This document shows, piece by piece, positions 56,119-64,000 of a stretch of 64,000 bases of DNA (positions are counted from its first letter, which is position 1; every line of letters begins with the position of its first letter). The position numbers and the translations under genes were made by a program. Origin of the DNA: Mumia sp050632745 (GTDB lineage Bacteria; Actinomycetota; Actinomycetes; Propionibacteriales; Nocardioidaceae); the NCBI RefSeq assembly GCF_050632745.1, contig NZ_JBODSD010000002.1:62001-126000 (forward strand), given 5' to 3'. The notes below the pieces were generated by a model. The model made no database searches and was not told the origin of the DNA. It saw only the letters and a program-made list of their open reading frames with translations.

Positions 56119-56151
56119 TGCAAAGGGAATTTTGCAAAGAGTCTTTTGCAA
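56119..56151. promoter_or_regulatory. Operator repeats upstream of the ArsR-type gene
   Basis: TTGCAAA-GAGTCT-TTTGCAA (56132-56151) is an inverted repeat with 7-bp arms, and another TGCAAA half-site lies at 56119-56124. The AT-rich stretch contrasts with its surroundings and lies 17-49 bases before the start. Likely autoregulation. Confidence 0.6.
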
Positions 56152-56262
56152 TCCGCGCCGGGTCACCGTCTGGCGTCGCCGGGTCAGCGTCTGGCGCCCG
56201 CCGCACGGACGCGCTCGCGCCGACCGGAGAGTGACCCGGAACTCCCAGAAGGTGACCCGGCG

Positions 56263-57153
56263 TCAGTCGGCGGCGGTCGGGCTCTCGGCGGGGGAGAGCA
56301 CCGCGGGCTCGAGCGGCAGCGTCTCCCGCTCGGGCAGCGGCGGGATGACGCCGCCCCACTCGGGGCACCGCGCCTTGTGGTCGCACCAGGCGCAGAGCGC
56401 GCTCTTGTGCGGCCGCCACTCGCCCGTGGTGGACGCACGCTCGATCGCCGACCAGAGCGCACGGAGCTTGCGCTCGGTCGCGAGGAGGTCCTGCTCGTCG
56501 GGGGAGTAGCGGAGGATCTCCTCGTTGCCGAGGTACATCAGCTGCAGCAGCGTCGGGATCGTGCCGGTCGTGCGCCACATGACCAGGGCGTAGAACTTCA
56601 TCTGGAACATCGCCTTGGCCTCGAACACCTCGCGCGGCGCCCGCCCCGTCTTGTAGTCGACGACGCGCACCTCGCCGGTCGGCGCGACGTCCACGCGGTC
56701 GACGTAGCCGCGCAGCAGCAGACCGCCGTCGATCACGGTCTCGACGTACTTCTCGCGCTCGGCCGGCTCCAGCCGACGGGGGTCCTCGAGCACGAAGTAG
56801 GACCCGAGCAGGTCGCCCGCGCTGCCGAGCCACTCGGCGAGGGCAGCACCGTCGTCGAACAGACCCGCCACGTCGGGCTGGGCCTCCTGCAGCCGTGCCC
56901 ACGCGGGACCGACCATCGAGCGCGCGCGCTCGAGCGTCCGCTCAGCGGCCGGGGCGTCGAACAGGTCCTCCAGCACCGCGTGCACGAGGGTGCCCCGGAC
57001 CGCCTCCGGCGACGGCTCCTCGGGGATGCGGTCGACCACGCGGAAGCGGTAGAGCAACGGGCACGTCATGAAGTCCGACGCGCGGCTGGGGGAGAGGGAG
57101 CCGATCACGTCGACACCGTCCACCAGCGTGCGCTCCACGGTCTCCGTCCTCAT
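56263..57153 (-). CDS. RecB-like PD-(D/E)XK nuclease family protein
   Basis: A 296-aa product from ATG 57153. LSPSRASDFMTCPLLYRFR opens the fold with the first Cys; GTLVHAVLEDLF gives the His; VRVVDYKTG is the catalytic Asp-x-Lys core. CAWCDHKARCPEW near the end completes a four-Cys Fe-S site as in AddB/Cas4-type nucleases. Stand-alone actinobacterial members of this kind sit next to the site-2 protease gene. Confidence 0.93.
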   Translation of the reverse strand: MRTETVERTLVDGVDVIGSLSPSRASDFMTCPLLYRFRVVDRIPEEPSPEAVRGTLVHAVLEDLFDAPAAERTLERARSMVGPAWARLQEAQPDVAGLFDDGAALAEWLGSAGDLLGSYFVLEDPRRLEPAEREKYVETVIDGGLLLRGYVDRVDVAPTGEVRVVDYKTGRAPREVFEAKAMFQMKFYALVMWRTTGTIPTLLQLMYLGNEEILRYSPDEQDLLATERKLRALWSAIERASTTGEWRPHKSALCAWCDHKARCPEWGGVIPPLPERETLPLEPAVLSPAESPTAAD

Positions 57154-57204
57154 GTCGGTCAGCCTAGGTCAGGCGACCGACAATCCCGGTGTGCCACGAC
57201 CCGA

Positions 57205-57210
57205 TACGGT
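57205..57210 (+). promoter_or_regulatory. -10 element TACGGT, leaderless
   Basis: TACGGT ends seven bases before GTG 57218 of the protease gene. Confidence 0.5.
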
Positions 57211-57217
57211 GGACGAC

Positions 57218-58405
57218 GTGAACGCGTCGTCCACACCCCCCTCACGCACCCGCCCTCCGGGCACGCTGCGCCTCGGCGAGATCGGGGGGATCGACGTGCT
57301 CGTGCGCTCCTCGTGGCTGCTTGTCGCGGTCCTCATCGCGTTCGTCCTCCAGCCGACCATCGAGATCATCGCGCCAGGCCTCGGGGCCCTCACCTTCGTG
57401 GCCGGGCTCGCCTTCGCGGTGCTGCTCTACCTCTCCGTGCTGCTGCACGAGATCTCCCACGCGCTGGTCGCCAAGGGATTCGGGTACGACGTGCGTTCCG
57501 TGACCCTCAACTTCCTCGGCGGCGTCACCGAGATCGAGGGCGAGCCGGACACGCCGGGACGGGAGTTCTGGATCGCGGTCGTCGGCCCCCTCACCTCGCT
57601 CGCGGTCGGAGCCGCGTCCTGGGGCGCGGCGCTGCTCGTCCCCGACTCGGGTCTCCTCCTCTTCGCGTTCCGCGCGCTCGCGCTCGCCAACCTGGTCGTC
57701 GGTGTCCTGAACCTGCTTCCTGGCCTCCCGCTCGACGGCGGTCGCGTCTTCCGTGCGGCCGTCTGGAAGGCCACCGGCAACCCGTACGCCGGCTCGGTCG
57801 CCGCCGGGTACGGCGGGCGCGTCGTCGCGCTCCTGGCGCTGGCGTTCCCGTTCGTGGGTGGAGAGCTCTTCGGCTTCGACATCACGATCCTGGACTACCT
57901 GATCGCGTTCGTCGTCGCGATGTTCCTCTGGACCGGGGCCTCCCAGGCGCTGGTCGCCGCTCGGATCCGGCGCGGCCTGCCGGGGCTCACCGCGCGGGGG
58001 CTCGCCCGCCGCGCGCTCGACGTACCCCGTGACACCCCGTTGAACCAGGCGATCGACCAGGCCCGGCAGGCGGGCGCCGGCTCCATCGTCGTCCACGGCG
58101 CGACAGGCGCGATCGACGGCATCGTCGACGAGCGCGCGGTGCTCGCGACGCCCGAGGAACGACGCCCCTGGGTCAGCGTCGGAGCGCTGGCGCGTACGCT
58201 CTCCCCGGGCCTCACGCTGCCCGTCGATCTCGCCGGCGAGGCGCTGATCCGGGCGATGCAGAGGACTCCGTCCAGCGATTACCTCGTCGTCGACGGCGAC
58301 CGCTTGTACGGCGTCCTCGTGATGACGGACGTCGACACGGCGTTCGCGGAGCGGGTCCGTCCAGGTGGCAGGCAGGGCGACGCAGGAAGGCAGACGCATG
58401 GATGA
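57218..58405 (+). CDS. Site-2 protease family (M50) membrane metallopeptidase with CBS domains
   Basis: A 395-aa product. HEISH at residues 77-81 (LHEISHAL) and LPGLPLDGGRVF supply the zinc ligands within the membrane. About six TM segments. The C-terminal ~130 residues form a CBS pair (VPRDTPLNQAIDQARQAGAGS; SSDYLVVDGDRLYGVLVMTDV). It cleaves substrates in the membrane; target unknown. Its stop overlaps trmI by eight bases. Confidence 0.94.
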   Translation: MNASSTPPSRTRPPGTLRLGEIGGIDVLVRSSWLLVAVLIAFVLQPTIEIIAPGLGALTFVAGLAFAVLLYLSVLLHEISHALVAKGFGYDVRSVTLNFLGGVTEIEGEPDTPGREFWIAVVGPLTSLAVGAASWGAALLVPDSGLLLFAFRALALANLVVGVLNLLPGLPLDGGRVFRAAVWKATGNPYAGSVAAGYGGRVVALLALAFPFVGGELFGFDITILDYLIAFVVAMFLWTGASQALVAARIRRGLPGLTARGLARRALDVPRDTPLNQAIDQARQAGAGSIVVHGATGAIDGIVDERAVLATPEERRPWVSVGALARTLSPGLTLPVDLAGEALIRAMQRTPSSDYLVVDGDRLYGVLVMTDVDTAFAERVRPGGRQGDAGRQTHG

Positions 58406-59294
58406 GCGCCTCTCGGGGGTGCACCGCGGGCCGATGGCGGCCGGCGAGTGGGTTCGGCTCACCGACGCCAAGGGGCGACGGCACAACATCCGGCTGGAGG
58501 ACGGCAAAAAGTTCTTCACGAAGTTCGGCGAGATCGCGCACGACGCGCTGATCGGCCAGCCCGAGGGCATCGTGGTCGAGTCCTCGCTCGGCGGCCAGTA
58601 CCTGGTCTTCCGCCCGCTCATGCACGAGTACACGACGTCCATGCCGCGCGGCGCGGCGGTGATCTATCCCAAGGACGCCACGCAGATCGTCACCTTCGCC
58701 GACATCTTCCCCGGGGCCCGCGTCCTCGAGGCCGGTGCCGGGTCCGGCGCGCTGACGACGTTCCTGCTGCGGGCGGTCGGCGAGAGCGGTCTGGTCTCGT
58801 CGTACGAGCAGCGGGAGGACTTCGCCGAGATCGCGACCCGCAACGTGGAGCAGTTCTTCGGCGGCCCGCACCCTGCCTGGAGGCTGACCGTGGGCGAGCT
58901 GGGGGAGAGCGTCGTCGACACCGACGTCGACCGGATGATCCTCGACATGGTCGACCCGTGGGAGTACGTCGCGCTCGCGGGCCAGGTCCTCGTTCCCGGC
59001 GGCATCCTGTGCTGCTACGTCGCGACCACGACGCAGATGTCGCGGGTCGTGGAGACGCTGCGCGCGCACGGCGAGTTCGCGGAGCCGGCGGCGTGGGAGA
59101 CGATGCAGCGCGGGTGGCACCTCGAAGGCCTGGCGGTGCGGCCGCAGCACTCGATGAACGGCCACACCGCCTTCCTCGTGACCTCGCGCCGGATGGCGCA
59201 CGGGCAGCGCGCGCTGGCCAAGAAGCGGCGACCGGCCCCCGGCGCGTACGGCCCGGACTACAGCGGACCCCGCCCCGCCGACCTCCCGGAGTGA
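58398..59294 (+). CDS. trmI: tRNA (adenine-58-N1)-methyltransferase
   Basis: A 298-aa product from ATG 58398. N-terminal strand domain (~1-80), SAM-binding VLEAGAGSGALT, YEQREDFAEIATRNV, and LDMVDPWEYV as the catalytic-site motif IV. The end is basic with Pro. It methylates A58 in the T loop of tRNA. Conserved directly upstream of the proteasomal ATPase gene in actinobacteria. Confidence 0.95.
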   Translation: MDERLSGVHRGPMAAGEWVRLTDAKGRRHNIRLEDGKKFFTKFGEIAHDALIGQPEGIVVESSLGGQYLVFRPLMHEYTTSMPRGAAVIYPKDATQIVTFADIFPGARVLEAGAGSGALTTFLLRAVGESGLVSSYEQREDFAEIATRNVEQFFGGPHPAWRLTVGELGESVVDTDVDRMILDMVDPWEYVALAGQVLVPGGILCCYVATTTQMSRVVETLRAHGEFAEPAAWETMQRGWHLEGLAVRPQHSMNGHTAFLVTSRRMAHGQRALAKKRRPAPGAYGPDYSGPRPADLPE

Positions 59295-59423
59295 CGTCCA
59301 CCCGGCAGCGCCCGCACGGTCGCGCGGCCGAGCCACGGCCGTACGACGTGAGGTAAATCACACCCGTCGTATCTCATTCTGATAACCCGGCTCGGACGCG
59401 AGCGGTTCGTCACCGGGGGCGGG

Positions 59424-59429
59424 TAGTGT
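59424..59429 (+). promoter_or_regulatory. -10 element TAGTGT upstream of arc
   Basis: TAGTGT lies in the 226-base gap between trmI and arc, about 92 bases before the ATG, leaving a leader with a GGGAGG site before ATG 59521. The rest of the gap (59295-59520) shows no gene. Confidence 0.4.
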
Positions 59430-59520
59430 CGTCGTACGAGGAGCCAGCACGCCGCGCACACGGGTCGACCCCGGCGGTGAACGGGGCACACGGTGTGGCG
59501 GCCTTCGCGGGAGGTACGAC

Positions 59521-61281
59521 ATGAGCGAGTCCGACCACACCGACCGGCGTCCGCCTGCGACCGAGCAGACCGTGCACCAGCAGCAGGCAGAGATCGACTA
59601 CCTGCGCGCGGAGGTCGAGCACCTCCGCCGGCGCCTCGCGACCGGCCGCCCCGACAGCGCGGTCGACGCTCGCCTTGCCGAGACCGAGGCTCGCCTCGCC
59701 GCCGTGACCGCCCAGAACGCGCGCCTCGGAGACACGCTGCGAGAGGCGCGCGACCAGATCCTGTCCCTCAAGGAGGAGGTCGACCGGCTGGCGCAGCCCC
59801 CGACGGGGTTCGGCACGTTCATCCAGCACAACGAGGACGACACGGTCGACGTGTTCACCGGCGGCCGCAAGCTGCGGGTCAACGTGAGCCCGTCGGTCGA
59901 GGTCGAGGACCTGCGGCGCGGTCAGGAGGTCATCCTCAACGAGGCGCTCAACGTCGTCGCCGCGCTCGACTTCGAGACCGTCGGCGAGGTCGTCATGCTC
60001 AAGGAGCTGCTCGCCGACGGGGAGCGCGCGCTCGTCATCGGCAACGCTGACGAGGAGCGCATCGCCCGCATCGCCGACTCGCTGCAGGACACGCGGCTGC
60101 GCGCCGGCGACTCTCTGCTGCTCGACTCCCGGGCGGGCTACGTCTACGAGCGGGTGCCCAAGTCGGAGGTCGAGGAGCTGGTGCTGGAGGAGGTGCCGGA
60201 CATCGACTACTCGAGCATCGGCGGGCTCCACAGCCAGATCGAGTCGATCCGCGACGCGGTCGAGCTGCCGTACCTCTACCCGGAGATCTTCGTCGAGCAC
60301 GAGCTCAAGCCACCGAAGGGCGTCCTGCTGTACGGTCCGCCGGGTTGCGGCAAGACGCTGATCGCGAAGGCGGTCGCGAGCTCGCTGGCCAAGAAGGTCT
60401 CGGCCAAGACGGGCGAGGAGGGGCGCTCCTACTTCCTCAACATCAAGGGCCCCGAGCTGCTCAACAAGTACGTCGGCGAGACCGAGCGGCACATCCGCCT
60501 GGTGTTCCAGCGCGCGCGTGAGAAGGCGTCCGAGGGCACCCCGGTCATCGTGTTCTTCGACGAGATGGACTCGCTGTTCCGCACCCGTGGGTCGGGCGTC
60601 TCCTCCGACGTGGAGAACACGATCGTGCCGCAGCTGCTGAGCGAGATCGACGGTGTGGAGGGCCTCGAGAACGTCCTCGTCATCGGTGCCTCCAACCGCG
60701 AGGACATGATCGACCCCGCGATCCTGCGCCCGGGACGCCTCGACGTGAAGATCAAGATCGAGCGCCCCGACGCCGAGTCGGCGCGCGACATCTTCTCCAA
60801 GTACCTCACCCGGACCCTGCCGCTCCACGAGGACGACCTCGCCGAGTTCGCGGGGGACAAGGACGCGTGCGTGGCGGCGATGATCCAGCGCACCACCGAG
60901 CGGATGTACGCGGAGTCGGAGGAGAACCGCTTCCTGGAGGTCACCTACGCCAACGGTGACAAGGAGGTCCTCTACTTCAAGGACTTCAACTCCGGCGCGA
61001 TGATCCAGAACATCGTCGACCGCGCCAAGAAGATGGCGATCAAGGACTTCCTCGAGCTGCACCAGAAGGGGCTGCGCGTCCAGCACCTGCTGCAGGCGTG
61101 CCTCGACGAGTTCAAGGAGAACGAGGACCTGCCCAACACGACCAACCCCGACGACTGGGCGCGGATCTCGGGCAAGAAGGGCGAGCGGATCGTCTTCATC
61201 CGCACGCTCATCTCCGGCAAGCAGGGCAGCGAGCCGGGTCGGTCCATCGACACCGTCGCCAACACCGGGCAGTACCTCTGA
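59521..61281 (+). CDS. arc: Proteasome-associated AAA ATPase (ARC/Mpa)
   Basis: A 586-aa product. N-terminal coiled coil (~15-85), which binds Pup, two OB folds (~90-240), and an AAA+ domain with Walker A GPPGCGKT (272-279) and Walker B FFDEMDS (Asp347, Glu348). It ends SIDTVANTGQYL; the penultimate Tyr in QYL is the motif that docks into the 20S core. It unfolds pupylated proteins for the proteasome. The genes that usually follow (dop, pup, prcB, prcA) do not follow here. Confidence 0.96.
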   Translation: MSESDHTDRRPPATEQTVHQQQAEIDYLRAEVEHLRRRLATGRPDSAVDARLAETEARLAAVTAQNARLGDTLREARDQILSLKEEVDRLAQPPTGFGTFIQHNEDDTVDVFTGGRKLRVNVSPSVEVEDLRRGQEVILNEALNVVAALDFETVGEVVMLKELLADGERALVIGNADEERIARIADSLQDTRLRAGDSLLLDSRAGYVYERVPKSEVEELVLEEVPDIDYSSIGGLHSQIESIRDAVELPYLYPEIFVEHELKPPKGVLLYGPPGCGKTLIAKAVASSLAKKVSAKTGEEGRSYFLNIKGPELLNKYVGETERHIRLVFQRAREKASEGTPVIVFFDEMDSLFRTRGSGVSSDVENTIVPQLLSEIDGVEGLENVLVIGASNREDMIDPAILRPGRLDVKIKIERPDAESARDIFSKYLTRTLPLHEDDLAEFAGDKDACVAAMIQRTTERMYAESEENRFLEVTYANGDKEVLYFKDFNSGAMIQNIVDRAKKMAIKDFLELHQKGLRVQHLLQACLDEFKENEDLPNTTNPDDWARISGKKGERIVFIRTLISGKQGSEPGRSIDTVANTGQYL

Positions 61282-61316
61282 GAGGGGCGTGCGCCGCGGT
61301 CACGGACAATGGTTCC

Positions 61317-61796
61317 GTGACCGCGCGTACGACCGTCCCGCTCCACATCCGCGCCGTCGGCTACGACCACGCCGACGCCGTGACGCTGATCGCCGAGGTG
61401 CAGGCCGAGTACGTCCGCCGCTACGGCAGCCCGGACGAGGGTCCGACCGACGCCGCGCAGTTCCGTGCGCCCGGTGGCGTGTTCGCGGTGGCGTACGACG
61501 TCGACGGCACGCCGGTCGCCACGGGCGGGTGGCGGCTGCTGGGTGACGGCCGGGCCGAGGTCAAGCGGATGTACGTCCGTGAGTCCGCCCGCGGTCGGGG
61601 CTACGCGCGACGGGTGCTGGCGTGGCTGGAGGCGACAGCCGCGGAGGCGGGCGCAGCCGAGGTGATCCTGGAGACCGGCCGTCTCCAGCCGGAGGCGATC
61701 GCGCTCTACCGCTCGGCGGGCTACGCCGACGTCGAGCCGTTCGGCTACTACGCCCAGGATCCGCTGTCGGTCTACCTCGGGAAGGCCCTCGCCTGA
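61317..61796 (+). CDS. GNAT family N-acetyltransferase
   Basis: A 159-aa product from GTG 61317. VATGGWRLLGDGRAEVKRMYVRESARGRGYARRVL contains the acetyl-CoA loop (RGRGYA), and ALYRSAGYADVEPFGYY the C-terminal GNAT block. A GACAAT element lies eight bases before the start. It sits 35 bases after arc. Substrate unknown. Confidence 0.9.
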   Translation: MTARTTVPLHIRAVGYDHADAVTLIAEVQAEYVRRYGSPDEGPTDAAQFRAPGGVFAVAYDVDGTPVATGGWRLLGDGRAEVKRMYVRESARGRGYARRVLAWLEATAAEAGAAEVILETGRLQPEAIALYRSAGYADVEPFGYYAQDPLSVYLGKALA

Positions 61797-61866
61797 GACG
61801 CGCTGACCGTCCCGTTCACATGCTGGACGGAGGGTTGATGACCGCCGTCGGCCGACGGCGGTGGAC

Positions 61867-61872
61867 TAGGCT
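61867..61872 (+). promoter_or_regulatory. -10 element TAGGCT upstream of metH
   Basis: TAGGCT lies 48 bases before GTG 61921. The leader carries GGAAGG, and it is too short for a cobalamin riboswitch. Confidence 0.5.
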
Positions 61873-61920
61873 CGAGGCTGGCGTTCGCCATCTCCTCACC
61901 CATTCGGAAGGGCACGCGTT

Positions 61921-64000
<2,080 letters not shown>

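Noticed and set aside
61797..61920. Cobalamin riboswitch upstream of metH
   Set aside because: The leader after the -10 element is under 50 bases and no B12 box was seen.

Overview
The window is high-GC actinobacterial DNA with two parts. About 1-40263 is the integrase-proximal part of a temperate siphovirus prophage whose distal end lies to the left of base 1. About 40264-64000 is host chromosome. The host block links a mycothiol ligase (mshC), DUF3090/SCO1664-type genes, PAC2, TrmI and the proteasomal ATPase ARC, which is typical of Actinomycetia. A nocardioid-like host is plausible but not proven. Many starts are GTG or TTG, and several host genes have a TANNNT -10 element 6-9 bases before the start codon, as in leaderless actinobacterial transcripts.

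Prophage layout. Almost everything is on the minus strand, so read from right to left. tRNA-Leu(GAG) and a tyrosine integrase lie at 39057-40349, with a small plus-strand ribbon-helix-helix gene convergent to the integrase. An immunity switch follows at 37921-38550: divergent HTH genes around three copies of TACCGC-N4-GCGGTA. Excisionase-like and Bro-N/KilAC antirepressor genes come next and end at a strong hairpin. A membrane protein plus lipoprotein pair then sits between two hairpins. From 35371 to 16809 run two long early operons in which nearly every gene overlaps the next by 1-11 bases. The first carries a DUF1508 protein, a J-domain protein, HNH, a C5-cytosine methyltransferase, a zinc/HTH regulator, a WhiB-HTH fusion, T4-type RNA ligase 1, polynucleotide kinase-phosphatase and zinc-binding small proteins. 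The second carries a DnaQ-like exonuclease, a Gp37/Gp68 (DUF5131) radical-SAM-like protein, more zinc proteins, DUF6221 and three related membrane-anchored beta-sandwich proteins. A divergent pair at 15723-16785 separates early from late genes.

Late module, 15371 to 1: HNH, small and large terminase, portal, MuF-like protein, scaffold, decoration protein, E-type major capsid protein, head-tail connectors, tail terminator, major tail protein, a tail-assembly-chaperone pair joined by a -1 frameshift at CCCAAAA, tape measure, and the start of a distal tail protein. Lysis genes, the rest of the tail tip and the other attachment site are not in the window.

Two plus-strand cargo genes (5694-5957 and 36628-36885) interrupt the leftward operons and share a similar upstream segment. 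The host part encodes an M20 peptidase, DUF5703, an aldo-keto reductase, an F420-type LLM oxidoreductase, UppP, two secreted proteins, an XRE regulator with a divergent SDR, CorA, a histidine phosphatase, DUF3090, SCO1664-type, MshC, PAC2, HAD, DUF1772, MFS with ArsR, a RecB-like nuclease, a site-2 protease, TrmI, ARC, GNAT and the N-terminal two thirds or so of MetH.
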